Shown piece after piece: positions 18,901-28,151 of a stretch of 64,000 bases of DNA. Origin of the DNA: CAZSBB01 sp964605235. Lineage in GTDB: Bacteria; Planctomycetota; Phycisphaerae; Phycisphaerales; Phycisphaeraceae. The DNA is taken from NCBI GenBank assembly GCA_964605235.1, contig CAZSBB010000024.1, positions 41,975 through 105,974 on the forward strand, written 5' to 3'. Position 1 is the stretch's first letter; the number at the start of each line of letters is the position of its first letter. The notes beneath the pieces are model-generated. The model saw nothing but the letters and a program-made list of their open reading frames with translations. It had not been told where the DNA came from and did not search any database. A program made the position numbers and the translations under genes.

Positions 18901-19000
18901 TTGTAGGTCCGGGCTGGCCCGGACAGGGAAAATCATGGGCGTCTGTGCCCGGGCAGGGATTGATCAGCGGCGTCTGTGTCCGGGCAAGCCCGGACCTACG
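18901..19000. repeat. Short palindrome cluster (gtccgggc-N-gcccggac), copy B
   Basis: Starts with gtaggtccgggctggcccgg and ends with gtgtccgggcaagcccggac, the ends forming an inverted pair. It is related to the cluster at 18361-18432 across the cupin gene. No coding capacity. Confidence 0.75.
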
Positions 19001-19047
19001 ATGCAGGCGCCCGACTGCGACGGAGCAAAATGCGGTAGTACCCCTGT

Positions 19048-21300
19048 TCACGGTGCGGCGGGCGCCGGCGCGGCAGCAGGCGCAGCGCTGTCGGTCGGGG
19101 CCGGGGCCGGGGGCGGGGTTGGCTGAGGTTCATGGGCGAGCACCCAGCCGGACTTGGGCAGCAGGCCGGGCAGTTGTTTTTCGATGACGCCGAAGTACCA
19201 GCAGCCCAGCAGCGCCGCCGCGAGCAGAATGATGGCGATGAGCCAGTTCCGCCCGGCGTTGCTCTGGGCATAGGGATCGGTCAGGTCCCGATCGGCGCCG
19301 GCGGGGAGTTGCGCCATGGTGGTCAGCGAGCGGCCGAAGGGCAGGTTGATCCACGCCCGGGCATTGACCGCCCAGCCGTTGGCGTCGAGGATGGGCCCGA
19401 TGCAGCGTTGCCGGAGCTTGAGCCAGGCGATGACCATGGATGGGCCGGAGATCACGAGGATGAGCGCCAGGACGCCCAGCGGCATCCAGATGCCCAGGCC
19501 GAAGAACGCTTCGAGCAACGCCCCCAGCGCTGCGGTGATGCCGCCGACCGCCACGCCGATCGCCGCGAGGGTGCCGATGTCGATCTTGGGTTTCTGTTCC
19601 GGCGCTTTGCCGGTGGTCGCGCTGGCGGCGGTGGTCTGGGCGGCGGTGGTGAGCTTGCCGGTGGCGGCAGTGTCGGCCGCGGCGGCGCGCTTGGCGATCA
19701 TCTCCTGAATCCACCGGATCAGCTTCTTGTAAGGCGACCAGAACGCCTGGCGAATGCTGATGGGGTTCTCCACCACCTTGGTGATGGCGGCATCCCAGTC
19801 GCGTCCCTGGCGATCGTAGAAAATGCCGTTGCGGCCGACCGCCAGGTAATCGCTGTCGCCGGCGGTGAAGGCGGCGACGATGTTCATCTTCTCGCCGCTG
19901 CCGCGCCGCTGCAGGTCGCAATAGGCCAGGTAGGCGTTGCTCTGCCCGGCAAAACCGCTGTGTTTGCCCACGTCTTCCACGCGCACGCACAGGTCGCAGG
20001 CGCGCTGGTCAAGGTACAACCGCCCCGCCTGGAACACGGCCTTGTCCTGCCGACTGTAGAACTGGGCGAAGTTCACAAAGTTGCGCAGCAGCTTGACCAG
20101 ATCGCGGTTGAACCGCGCCAGCTTGTCCACCGCCCCGATGGCGTCGATCTGCGGCTTAAGCGCCAGGTCCTGATCAATCAACGCCTGCAATTTCGCCTGC
20201 CCATCGCCCGCCAGCAGTTCCCGCGCGGCGGCGATGCCCAGCTTCTCCACCGCTCCGCCGGCTTTGGATTTCTCCCAGCTTTCGTAGGCTGCCAGCTTGC
20301 ACTGGACTTCACCCCACTGGGCGGCGGTCAGCTCGGTCAGTTCACCCAGCAGCGGCTTGATGACCGATTCCCGCAGCGCGGCAATCGCGCCGGCCCACGC
20401 GGGGTTGAGCCCCTCCGTCAGCGGCAGCGGCGCGTCGGGAGCAATCTTCGCCAGGGGGAAATGGGCGACTTCCTCAGCGGTGATTTTCAGGTCCTGCGCC
20501 GCCAGCGCGAGGTACTCGCTTTCCTGCCGATTCAGCGCCGCCAGGGCGCGGGCATCGAATGCCGCCAGCCGGCAGCGGGCGAAGAAGTCGTCCACCTTGG
20601 CGCGGACCTTGTTGACCGTCGCCACCGCGCCGGGCGTGGCTTCACCCAGCGGCAGCAGGGTCGCCTGGTCGGCTTCACCCTTGGCCCACCAGTCGGAGAA
20701 AGCTTGCAGCTGGGCGTAGAAATCCTTGACCTTGGCGGCATTGATGCCGGGCTTGCCGCTGCGGTCAGTTTCCGCACCGAGACAATCGACGATCTGGCCG
20801 ATCAGGGTCTTGACTGCTTCGTCGTCGGTGGCTTCGGCGGGGACCACGCCATCGCCGTTGAATCTGGTCTGGGCGAGAATGGCGACCTGGTTGGCGGTGT
20901 CTTCCACTTTGAGGGTGGTGTCACTGCCCCGGCCGAGGCTGCGCAGCACCTCCTGGGCGGACGCAAGCAGTTGCTGGCCTTCCGCGTCGGCGTCGTTGAT
21001 GGCGCTCAGCGGCAGCGTGCCATCCATCTTGAGCAGTTGCTCGGGGTCTTTGACCATCCGGCACGCCCACGCCACCGCCGCCAGCAGTTCCGGGGCGCGG
21101 ATTCGGCCGTCTTTATCGGTGTCGATCAGGTCCAGCGTGGCGTTGTCGAACTCCAGCCCGCGCGTGGGGCACGCCAGGGCGACCCACAGCTTCTGGTCCA
21201 GTTGGGCGAGATTCAGCAGGTCACTGCCGCGCCGGATCACGACCTGATCGAACCCGCCGGTGCGGAAGAAACGCCAACGATGCGCAGTTGCGGTGGACAT
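19048..21300 (-). CDS. Large EF-hand-containing membrane protein, unknown function
   Basis: A 750-residue protein. An EF-hand calcium-binding loop is visible near residue 55-70 (DLIDTDKDGRIRAPELL). The bulk is helical with repeated W/F-rich segments (QAFSDWWAKGEA, WIQEMIAKRAAAA). Near the C terminus are about three membrane segments: LAAIGVAVGGITAALGALLEAFF with MPLGVLALILVISGPSMVIAWL, then WLIAIILLAAALLGCWYFGV. It ends in a Pro/Ala-rich tail. The ATG at 21300 has GGGAAGGGAA upstream and gives a compact N terminus (MSTATAHRWRFFRTGGFDQV). I recall similar long EF-hand proteins in planctomycetes and deltaproteobacteria but know of no assigned function. It stands alone, bounded by repeats on one side and the AraC-type regulator on the other. 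Confidence 0.75.
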   Translation of the reverse strand: MSTATAHRWRFFRTGGFDQVVIRRGSDLLNLAQLDQKLWVALACPTRGLEFDNATLDLIDTDKDGRIRAPELLAAVAWACRMVKDPEQLLKMDGTLPLSAINDADAEGQQLLASAQEVLRSLGRGSDTTLKVEDTANQVAILAQTRFNGDGVVPAEATDDEAVKTLIGQIVDCLGAETDRSGKPGINAAKVKDFYAQLQAFSDWWAKGEADQATLLPLGEATPGAVATVNKVRAKVDDFFARCRLAAFDARALAALNRQESEYLALAAQDLKITAEEVAHFPLAKIAPDAPLPLTEGLNPAWAGAIAALRESVIKPLLGELTELTAAQWGEVQCKLAAYESWEKSKAGGAVEKLGIAAARELLAGDGQAKLQALIDQDLALKPQIDAIGAVDKLARFNRDLVKLLRNFVNFAQFYSRQDKAVFQAGRLYLDQRACDLCVRVEDVGKHSGFAGQSNAYLAYCDLQRRGSGEKMNIVAAFTAGDSDYLAVGRNGIFYDRQGRDWDAAITKVVENPISIRQAFWSPYKKLIRWIQEMIAKRAAAADTAATGKLTTAAQTTAASATTGKAPEQKPKIDIGTLAAIGVAVGGITAALGALLEAFFGLGIWMPLGVLALILVISGPSMVIAWLKLRQRCIGPILDANGWAVNARAWINLPFGRSLTTMAQLPAGADRDLTDPYAQSNAGRNWLIAIILLAAALLGCWYFGVIEKQLPGLLPKSGWVLAHEPQPTPPPAPAPTDSAAPAAAPAPAAP

Positions 21301-21378
21301 CCGATTCCCTTCCCTGTTCATTAGGATCGCCCGAGGCACTACGGCGATACGGCGACAGATTACCAGATGATCGCCCGG

Positions 21379-22218
21379 CTAGACCCGGCGCGTGCGGCGG
21401 TAGCGGGCGGGGGAAACGCCCATGATGCGGGTGAACGCCCGGGTGAAGTGAAACCGGTTGGCGAATCCGGTGGCGTCGGCGATGGCGTCGAGGCTGTCAT
21501 CGCTGTCAAGCATGCGGCGCACGGCTTCCCCCAGCCGGCGCTCCAGGGCGTACCGCGCGGGCGTCTGGCCCATGGTCTGGCGAAACCGGCGGATGAACTG
21601 CGTCGTGCTCAGGTGGCACACCTGCGCCAGTTCATCGTTGGACGTCCGCTGCGCCAGGTGCGCTTCAATATGCCGGAGCGCCGGCCAAAGCGGGGTCTGC
21701 TCGTCCACCCCCTGCCGAAGCTGCCGCTGCGCCACCGGGTCCAACGTGGCGACCAGTTCCCCCAGCGCCGCGCCCGCCAACGCCTTGCCCAGCAGCAACC
21801 CCGTCACGGTTGAGCCCTGCGCCGTCAGCTCCGCGCGCAGCCGCTGCGTCAGCGCCCTGAGCACCGGCACGCTCGGGAGCGCCAGGGGACGCCCGAACCA
21901 TTGACGCACGCGCTCGCCGCTGAGCCCGGTCCAGTCAAAGTGCAGGTAAAGATGCCCGACGGGGCGGGTGCAGTGGCAGTCGAACATGACCCACGCGGGA
22001 ATCAGATGCACCCGGCGCGGCGTCAACACATGCTCGCCCCCCGCCCAGCGCACGCTCGCCCCCGCGCCCTGACTGACATACAGCCGCCAGTACGTGCTGC
22101 GCACCTGCCGGGAGTTCCAACTGGGGTTGATCTGCAGCACCGCCGCCGAAAACAGGCGAATCTGAAAGCGATCCACCAGCGGACCCGGGACATAACGTGC
22201 GTCGGTGTCCTGCTGCAT
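21379..22218 (-). CDS. AraC-family transcriptional regulator
   Basis: A 279-residue regulator. The C-terminal 95 residues hold the paired helix-turn-helix of the AraC/XylS family: SNDELAQVCHLSTTQFIRRFRQTMGQTPARYALERRLGEA and then the signature DSDDSLDAIADATGFANRFHFTRAFTRIMGVSPARYRRT. The N-terminal 170 residues form a ligand-binding region with a jelly-roll-like start. The start is not certain: ATG 22218 is used, but in-frame ATG at 22254 and 22260 also exist and no strong ribosome-binding site is seen. It is transcribed away from a PhyH-family gene (start 22351), which with the next gene is the likely target. Confidence 0.9.
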   Translation of the reverse strand: MQQDTDARYVPGPLVDRFQIRLFSAAVLQINPSWNSRQVRSTYWRLYVSQGAGASVRWAGGEHVLTPRRVHLIPAWVMFDCHCTRPVGHLYLHFDWTGLSGERVRQWFGRPLALPSVPVLRALTQRLRAELTAQGSTVTGLLLGKALAGAALGELVATLDPVAQRQLRQGVDEQTPLWPALRHIEAHLAQRTSNDELAQVCHLSTTQFIRRFRQTMGQTPARYALERRLGEAVRRMLDSDDSLDAIADATGFANRFHFTRAFTRIMGVSPARYRRTRRV

Positions 22219-22350
22219 GGCAGAAAAGGATACATAATCGCCGTCTGCCGTCATAGCCATCGCACAGCTCATCGGCACAATGCTCACAGCGCCATTGACC
22301 CGCTCGTCGCAGGGTTCTGTGGTTCGCGCCTGACCGCCAAAGGACACCTC

Positions 22351-23250
22351 ATGACCACCGCCGCCGTCACCCTCGCCGACCTGGAAATGCATGTGGACCA
22401 CCTCGACCCCGGGCGCGCCGCCGCGATCTACCGCGAGCACGGCGCCCTGGTGGTGCGCGGGCTCATGCGCGATTATGCCGAGCAGATTCGTCAGGACATC
22501 GAGCAGGCCGCCCAGACCGCCATCAGCCTGCTCGAGCAGGCGGAAAAACGCCCCGAAGGCTGGGTGACGCCCGATGGCACGCTGTTCCTGCCCGCCCCCG
22601 CTGGTTTCAAACGCGACAAGCAGATCATGGTGCTCGCCGCCGGCTACTACCACAGTGCTGCGTTCCTGCGCAGCGCTTTTGAACCCAAGGCGCTCGACAT
22701 CCTCGCCCAGATCATCGGCCCGGACATTGAGCTGTCCCATGGCGGGCAATGTCTCTACAAAGAACCTGCCGGCGGACACCCCAAACTGCTGCATCAGGAC
22801 TCGGCGTACTTCCAGCACAAATACGATGGCCCCACCGCCATCCTCAGCTATGCCGTGCCCACCCACTTCCAGAACGGCGCCCTGCATGTCATCCCCGGCT
22901 CCCATCGGCTGGGCGTCATCGAACACGTCGACACCTTCTCGCACCTGGGACTCGACCCCAAGCAGTGGACCCTCGACCGCGCCCTGATGATCCCCGGCGA
23001 GCCCGGCGACAGCATCTTCTTCCATGTCGACACCATCCACGGCTCGCCCGAAAACCATTCCGACGGCCCACGCCCGGTCTTCATCCATCGCTACCGCCAT
23101 CCTGATGACTACGTCACCATCGGCGGCTCCACCGTCGCCAACCGCAAACTGGCGGAAAAAGCGCAGAACGAAGCGAAAAAGGAAAACCAGCGCGGCCTGA
23201 TGGTGCGCGGCACGCGCCGGTGGAACCCCCAACGCGCCGCCCAAGCGTAA
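22351..23250 (+). CDS. Phytanoyl-CoA dioxygenase (PhyH)-family protein
   Basis: A 299-residue non-haem Fe(II)/2-oxoglutarate-type oxygenase. The metal triad is seen as His148-x-Asp150 in KLLHQDSAYF and His230 in HVDTIHGSPENHS, and Arg241 (GPRPVF region) would bind the 2-oxoglutarate carboxylate. ATG 22351 follows AAAGGACACCTC, giving a suitable ribosome-binding site. It diverges from the AraC-type regulator and is followed after 41 bp by a UroD-family gene, the two probably forming one transcript. Bacterial members hydroxylate many small molecules; the substrate here is unknown. Confidence 0.88.
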   Translation: MTTAAVTLADLEMHVDHLDPGRAAAIYREHGALVVRGLMRDYAEQIRQDIEQAAQTAISLLEQAEKRPEGWVTPDGTLFLPAPAGFKRDKQIMVLAAGYYHSAAFLRSAFEPKALDILAQIIGPDIELSHGGQCLYKEPAGGHPKLLHQDSAYFQHKYDGPTAILSYAVPTHFQNGALHVIPGSHRLGVIEHVDTFSHLGLDPKQWTLDRALMIPGEPGDSIFFHVDTIHGSPENHSDGPRPVFIHRYRHPDDYVTIGGSTVANRKLAEKAQNEAKKENQRGLMVRGTRRWNPQRAAQA

Positions 23251-23291
23251 GCATGCCCGTTTGACGCCGCCCGCCGCAGGAGAAGCCCCTC

Positions 23292-24344
23292 ATGTCGTAT
23301 CAGATCGGCCTGGACACGCTGCACCTTCGGCCCACGCCCCGGCTGGCGCATACGGAGTATTTCGACCATGAACCGCTGGCGCGACACATCGTCGGCGCTG
23401 AGCCGCAAAACTTCCGCCGCGCTATGCAGGACGCCTGGGAATACGATTTCATCTGGAGCACCAACGATGGTCCGACGCCCTGGGCGCAGCGTGGGCGCGT
23501 CACCGACATGGGCCATGCCGTCTACGTCGCCGACGGCAGCGATTTCCGCCCGCCGCAAACCTGTCCCTTCACCAGTGAAGCGGATGTCTGGGCGTTTGAT
23601 GCCGTGGAGGAATACGGCCTGCCGGACTTCGCCGAACTGGTGCAGTTCTATCGCCAACTGCACCAGGAACGTCAGCAACTGCAACCCAACTGCATCGTGC
23701 CCGGCGGGTACTACAAAACCATCATCTCCGGCGCCATCGACGCCTTCGGCTGGGACGCCCTGCTGCTGGCGGCGATCGACCTGCGTAAGTTCGAGCAGGT
23801 GCTCGACTCCTTCTTCCGCCTGACGCTGCATCATGTCAAAGCCTGGGCGCAGACGGACATCGTGGCGTTCATTCAGCATGATGATTTCGTCTGGTCCAGC
23901 GGCCCGTTCATGGACCCGGCGTTCTACCGGCAGGCGATCATCCCCCGCTATGCCGAGCTATGGAAGGTGCTGCACGCCGCGGGCAAGAAGGTGCTGTTCT
24001 GCAGCGATGCGAACTGGGAAATGTTCGTCGCGGACATCGCCGCCGCCGGAGCGGACGGGTTCATTTTCGAACCGATGCTGCCGCTGGAGCCGGTGGTGCG
24101 CGACTTTGGTCAGACGCATGTGATCGTGGGCAGCAAGGTGGATTGCCGAACGATGACCTACGGCACGCACGACGACATCGCCCGCGAGATCGACCAGACG
24201 CTGGAACTGGCGGCCGACTGTCCGGGCTTCATGTTCGCAGTGGGCAATCACATTCCCGCCGATGTGCCGATTGCGGCGGGGCTGTTCTATTTCGAGCATC
24301 TGCGGAACCACTGGCAGCGCCGGGCGCCGCAGCCACAGCGTTGA
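23292..24344 (+). CDS. Uroporphyrinogen decarboxylase-family protein
   Basis: A 350-residue TIM-barrel protein of the UroD/MtaA/CmuA superfamily. It has FIWSTNDGPTPW near residue 55, the segment FIQHDDFVWSSGPFMDPAFYRQAIIPRYAELW near 190-220 typical of the superfamily's methyltransferase-like members, KKVLFCSDAN near 235 and a C-terminal FAVGNHIPADVP. It lacks the N-terminal Arg motif of true HemE, so haem synthesis is unlikely. Planctomycetes and Lentisphaerae carry many such paralogues near oxygenases, oxidoreductases and regulators. Role here, perhaps a methyl transfer or small-molecule degradation step beside the PhyH enzyme, is inferred. Start ATG 23292 follows GGAGAAGCCCCTC. Confidence 0.82.
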   Translation: MSYQIGLDTLHLRPTPRLAHTEYFDHEPLARHIVGAEPQNFRRAMQDAWEYDFIWSTNDGPTPWAQRGRVTDMGHAVYVADGSDFRPPQTCPFTSEADVWAFDAVEEYGLPDFAELVQFYRQLHQERQQLQPNCIVPGGYYKTIISGAIDAFGWDALLLAAIDLRKFEQVLDSFFRLTLHHVKAWAQTDIVAFIQHDDFVWSSGPFMDPAFYRQAIIPRYAELWKVLHAAGKKVLFCSDANWEMFVADIAAAGADGFIFEPMLPLEPVVRDFGQTHVIVGSKVDCRTMTYGTHDDIAREIDQTLELAADCPGFMFAVGNHIPADVPIAAGLFYFEHLRNHWQRRAPQPQR

Positions 24345-24353
24345 TGTCAACAT

Positions 24354-24468
24354 AACGAGCCGGAAGCGTGAGCGACGGGCTACGCGCACCCCATCCAATG
24401 CAGTCGGTTGTTTCGCGGATCCATTGGATTTCGAGCGCGTAGCCCGTCGCTCACGCTTCCGGCTCGTT
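24354..24468. repeat. 115-bp inverted-repeat element, family 2 copy B
   Basis: Arms of 34 nt, perfect: aacgagccggaagcgtgagc... at 24354-24387 and the reverse complement at 24435-24468. The centre contains a second inverted pair (atccaatg and ccattgga). Same outer arms and length as the copy at 15231-15345. It separates the UroD-family gene from the convergent regulator gene. Confidence 0.92.
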
Positions 24469-24481
24469 GTCGCGTGCTCGG

Positions 24482-25681
24482 CTACGCCAGGCGTCCGGTG
24501 GTGCCGAGTTCAAACGTGCAGCCCACGGACAGCCGACGTGGGGGGAGCGCTGGTTCCGCCAACCGCTGCGCCAACATGCTTGCCGCCAGCCGGCCCAGCA
24601 ACGCCATCGGCGCGACCACGGTGGTCAGGACACCGCTGGGCGTTTTCCGGCCGCGTTGCTGACCGTCGAAGCCGATCAGCGCGTAATCCCGCCCCGCCTG
24701 CAGGCCGTGCGCCAGCATGCCGTGCATGAATCCCACCGCCAGATCATCGCTGGCGGCGAACACCAGTTCCGGGCGCGGCTGGAGTTGCAGGTACTGCCCG
24801 GCTGCGGTGGCGCCCATCAAAGTGGTGTACTGCTTGACGTACATGCAATCGTCGGGCGCGATGGTGAGCTGCGCCGCCTGGGCGAAGCTGTCGCGGCGAA
24901 TGGTGGATGTGCGGTCGTAGGTGGTTGGATCGTTCGGCCGCGCCGACCCCAGAAAGCAGGCCCGGGTAAAGCCCTGCCTGCGCGCGTACTGCCCCGCCAG
25001 CGTCGCGCCCTGTTCGCTGTCGACGCTGAGCACGTCGTACCCCGCCACCGCGGCCAGGGGCGTGTGGGCGGCGGTGTTGATGATGATCAAAGGCTGCTGG
25101 GGATTGGGCGTCAACGGCTCGGGGGTGTTGGGATTGACCAGCAGGATGGCGTCCGCCCCGCACTGCGCCCGCAGCGAAAGGTTCTCAGGCAAACGGTACG
25201 CCCCCGGCTCCACCCGGCAACCGGCGGCCGCCAGCGGTTGAGTGAAGGCGACGACGGCATCGCGCACGAACTGGTCGGCCGCCAGCGAGATGGTCAGCGC
25301 CAGCACATGCCTGCCGCGCAGCAATTCCCCTTCGCGTTGCGATGCAGCGGCGTCGCCCGGTGCGGTTGCCGGCGCAGCGGTCAGCTCCGGCGGCAGCGCG
25401 CTTAAGCCATGCACATCCGCCAGCAGTTGCGGCGCTGCCGCCAGTTCCGTCACAAATGTGCCCTGTCCCGACCGGGAGATGAGCAAGCCATCCTGCACCA
25501 GTTCCCGCACGGCGCGATGGGTGTTGGTCTGACCCGCCTGCAGTTGCCGCGCCAGTTCCTTCACCGGCGGCAACTGCGCGCCCACTGGCCAGGTGCGGCC
25601 AAGCTGTTGCGTCAACAGGCGTTTAATGACCTGATACGTCTTGTGCTGGTCCAGAATGTGGGAGCGGGATTTGGTCATCAA
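24482..25681 (-). CDS. GntR-type HTH / LacI-type ligand domain transcriptional regulator
   Basis: A 399-residue regulator. Residues about 10-80 form a GntR-type winged helix-turn-helix (GAQLPPVKELARQLQAGQTNTHRAVRELVQDGLLISRSGQGTFVTE spans the recognition helix and wing). Residues about 115-395 form a LacI/periplasmic-binding-type effector domain, with LALTISLAADQFVRD, ADAILLVNPN, AASDDLAVGFMHGML and YALIGFDGQQ. This chimeric architecture (AraR type) usually senses sugars. It reads toward a repeat element and away from a proline-iminopeptidase-like gene 130 bp upstream, which it could control. Ligand unknown. Confidence 0.88.
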   Translation of the reverse strand: MMTKSRSHILDQHKTYQVIKRLLTQQLGRTWPVGAQLPPVKELARQLQAGQTNTHRAVRELVQDGLLISRSGQGTFVTELAAAPQLLADVHGLSALPPELTAAPATAPGDAAASQREGELLRGRHVLALTISLAADQFVRDAVVAFTQPLAAAGCRVEPGAYRLPENLSLRAQCGADAILLVNPNTPEPLTPNPQQPLIIINTAAHTPLAAVAGYDVLSVDSEQGATLAGQYARRQGFTRACFLGSARPNDPTTYDRTSTIRRDSFAQAAQLTIAPDDCMYVKQYTTLMGATAAGQYLQLQPRPELVFAASDDLAVGFMHGMLAHGLQAGRDYALIGFDGQQRGRKTPSGVLTTVVAPMALLGRLAASMLAQRLAEPALPPRRLSVGCTFELGTTGRLA

Positions 25682-25811
25682 AGCACCCGGAGTTGAGAGG
25701 AAAACGGGCCATCTGGGGCTGCTGCTCCCGACCCCGGATAAATCTTAACATCATCTTACCGCGATTGACGGTCTTTGTTGCCGGCGCTGCTCTGGGGTAT
25801 CGTCTGGCCTC

Positions 25812-26675
25812 ATGTATGCCAATCTGCGCGACACCCGCCTGTACTTTGATGTTCATGGACCGGGCCTGACTTTCCGCGAGGGCCGAGGCTGCGACAAGCC
25901 GGTGCTGTTTCTGCTGCATGGCGGGCCGGGGGCGGACCACCGCGGCTTCAAGCCGGGCATGGATTTCCTGGCTGATCTGGTGCAACTGGTTTACGTCGAT
26001 CATCGCGGCAACGGACGCTCCAGCCGCGCCGACCCGGAAACCTGGGACCTGGACCATCACATCGACGACCTCGAAGGCTTGCGGCAACACCTGGGCCTGG
26101 AGCGCATCAGCGTGCTGGGCCACAGCTATGGCGGGATGGTGGCGCAGGGCTACGCCCTCCGTTATCCGCAGGCGGTGGCGAACCTGGTGCTCAGCGCCAC
26201 CGCGCCCAGCTTCCGCCATCGTCAGGCGGCGCAGCAGTTCCTCGCCACGCATGCCGGCGCCGCCGAGCGGGAGCTTTGCGAGTTCCTGTGGAATGGCGCT
26301 TTTCGTGATGAAGCGCACCTCAAGGAGTTCTTCCGCGTGCTGGGGCCGTGGTATGCCCGCAGCTTCAATGCCGAGAAGTTCGAGCGCACCTGGACGGCTG
26401 GGGTGTGGAATGTGGAGCAGATCAATCGGGCGTTCGCCGGCTGCCTGCGCACGTTTGACTACCTGCCGGACTTGCCGCGCATCAGTTGCCCGACGCTGGT
26501 GCTCGGGGGCGTGCACGACTGGATCTGTCCCATCGAGCAATCGGAGTTGATCGCCCAGCTCATTCCCCGGGCGCAGCTCAAGACGCTGCCCAACGCCGCC
26601 CACAGCCTGGGCGCTGACGAACCCGAAGCCTACCAGGCGATCCTGCGCGGCTTTTTCACCTGTGCCACCGTCTGA
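25812..26675 (+). CDS. Alpha/beta hydrolase, proline iminopeptidase-like
   Basis: A 287-residue alpha/beta hydrolase. HGGPG at 36-40 forms the oxyanion hole typical of proline iminopeptidases, Ser105 in LGHSYGG is the nucleophile, and the acid and His of the triad are likely Asp in GVHDWICP near 236 and His in AAHSLGADEP near 264. A cap region lies between. Proline iminopeptidases remove N-terminal Pro, but the same family includes amino-acid amidases and homoserine-lactone hydrolases, so the substrate is open. It is followed after 32 bp by a deacetylase-like gene on the same strand. Confidence 0.85.
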   Translation: MYANLRDTRLYFDVHGPGLTFREGRGCDKPVLFLLHGGPGADHRGFKPGMDFLADLVQLVYVDHRGNGRSSRADPETWDLDHHIDDLEGLRQHLGLERISVLGHSYGGMVAQGYALRYPQAVANLVLSATAPSFRHRQAAQQFLATHAGAAERELCEFLWNGAFRDEAHLKEFFRVLGPWYARSFNAEKFERTWTAGVWNVEQINRAFAGCLRTFDYLPDLPRISCPTLVLGGVHDWICPIEQSELIAQLIPRAQLKTLPNAAHSLGADEPEAYQAILRGFFTCATV

Positions 26676-26707
26676 TCCGCACTTGTCCCCGCCTGCGAAA
26701 CCAGCTC

Positions 26708-28123
26708 ATGGACAGCCTGTTTTATTTCGACACCGAGGACTCCATCTCCCCGCCCGAGCATGGCAATGACGATGTGATTCTGGAAATCATCCGGGTGCTG
26801 GAACAGCATGGCGTCCGCGGCTCGTTCCACATCATCGGCGACAAGCTGCGCTGCCTCGAACAACGCCGGCGCCATGACATCCTTGACGCCCTGCAGCGCC
26901 ATGATGTGTCCAGCCATTACAACCGCGGGTCGGTCCATCCCACCACCACCGCGCAGGTGCTCGGCTGCGACTGGGACGAAGGCGTGCGGGTGGCGCTGGC
27001 GTGCGAGGAGCCGGGCTTTGCCGACTTCCACCGGATTCTGGGGCGCTGCGCCGGGCTGACGCGCCATGGCGGGTCGTTCACGCCGCAGACGGCGCATGCG
27101 GTTGGACGTTGCGGCAAGGTGTTCTACGGCGTGCCGTTCCATCCGCCGGGAGCGCGGGCGTTCTGGTTTGCCCGCACGCTGTGCTTCACCGGCGCGGGGC
27201 TGGTGTTCGGCGCGGATGGGCACGCGGGGCCGGGCTGCCTCGAAGGCGTATATGTCGATGAAGCCGCCTGCGCCGCGAAACTGGCGCAGCTCAAGCCCAT
27301 CCTCCCCCAGGTCATGGCGCAATGGGACTACACCGCGTTGTTCGGCGCCCACCCGCTGCGGATGAACACCACCGAATACGCCTGCTGGAATCACTACGGC
27401 GGGGTCAATCGCCCCCAGCCCCTCCCCCCGCCGCTGCGCCCGGACGCCGACCGCGCCGCCATTCGCCGCAGCTTCACCACGCTGGTGGCGTACCTCGGCT
27501 CGGTGCCCGAACTGCACTTCCTGGGACTCGACGGCCTGCAACAACGCTATGGAAAAATCCGCCACTGGCTGACCGGCGCGGAGTTGGATGCATATGCCCA
27601 CACGGTCCTGGCGGGCGACGACATTCCCGGGCATGACGACTTCAGCCCCGCGGAGTTGCTTGTCGCCCTGGCGCAGGCAGTCGTGCAACACCAGCAGCAC
27701 GGCAGTTGGCCCACGCGTCTGGCGTGCCCGGCGGTGATCGGCCCCAAGCGGCTGCCGCGCCCGGGCGCGACGCTGGCGCTCCCCGCCCGCGTCGCGCCGA
27801 CTACGGCCGCCGCGCTGCTGGCGTTCGTGCAGCGGGAGCAGGCGTTGCCCGCGGAATTGTCGCTCGACGGCCTGGCCCTGACACCCGGCGAAGTGCTGGA
27901 CCTGCTGGCGCGCTACACGCTGGCGCGGACGGCTGGCGATCTGCCGGAGCAACACTGGACCCTCACCGCGCGGCCGGCGTTTCCACGTTTTGCCGAGGCT
28001 TGGCCGGCGCAGGTGCTGGATTTGCGCCAGTGGCGGGTCTTCGCCCCGGACATCGACTTCACGCCGGCGGCAGACTTGTCCTGCGCGCAGGCGTGGAGCG
28101 TCAAGCCGGCCCACCCGCGCTAA
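26708..28123 (+). CDS. Polysaccharide deacetylase-like protein
   Basis: A 471-residue protein. The N terminus LFYFDTEDSISPPEHGNDD resembles the first NodB motif (an acidic TED or TxDD stretch), and HGVRGSFHIIGDKL and RHDVSSHYNRGSVHP follow, the latter matching the metal-binding H-x-x-x-H motif of polysaccharide deacetylases in a loose form. Residues about 100-320 complete the barrel; the C-terminal third is of unknown type. It is likely to remove acyl groups from a glycan, but the motif match is partial. It follows a hydrolase gene by 32 bp and may be co-transcribed. No signal peptide, so the protein appears cytoplasmic. Confidence 0.62.
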   Translation: MDSLFYFDTEDSISPPEHGNDDVILEIIRVLEQHGVRGSFHIIGDKLRCLEQRRRHDILDALQRHDVSSHYNRGSVHPTTTAQVLGCDWDEGVRVALACEEPGFADFHRILGRCAGLTRHGGSFTPQTAHAVGRCGKVFYGVPFHPPGARAFWFARTLCFTGAGLVFGADGHAGPGCLEGVYVDEAACAAKLAQLKPILPQVMAQWDYTALFGAHPLRMNTTEYACWNHYGGVNRPQPLPPPLRPDADRAAIRRSFTTLVAYLGSVPELHFLGLDGLQQRYGKIRHWLTGAELDAYAHTVLAGDDIPGHDDFSPAELLVALAQAVVQHQQHGSWPTRLACPAVIGPKRLPRPGATLALPARVAPTTAAALLAFVQREQALPAELSLDGLALTPGEVLDLLARYTLARTAGDLPEQHWTLTARPAFPRFAEAWPAQVLDLRQWRVFAPDIDFTPAADLSCAQAWSVKPAHPR

Positions 28124-28151
28124 AGCGCGGCGGCGGCCTGAGCGGTCCGGT

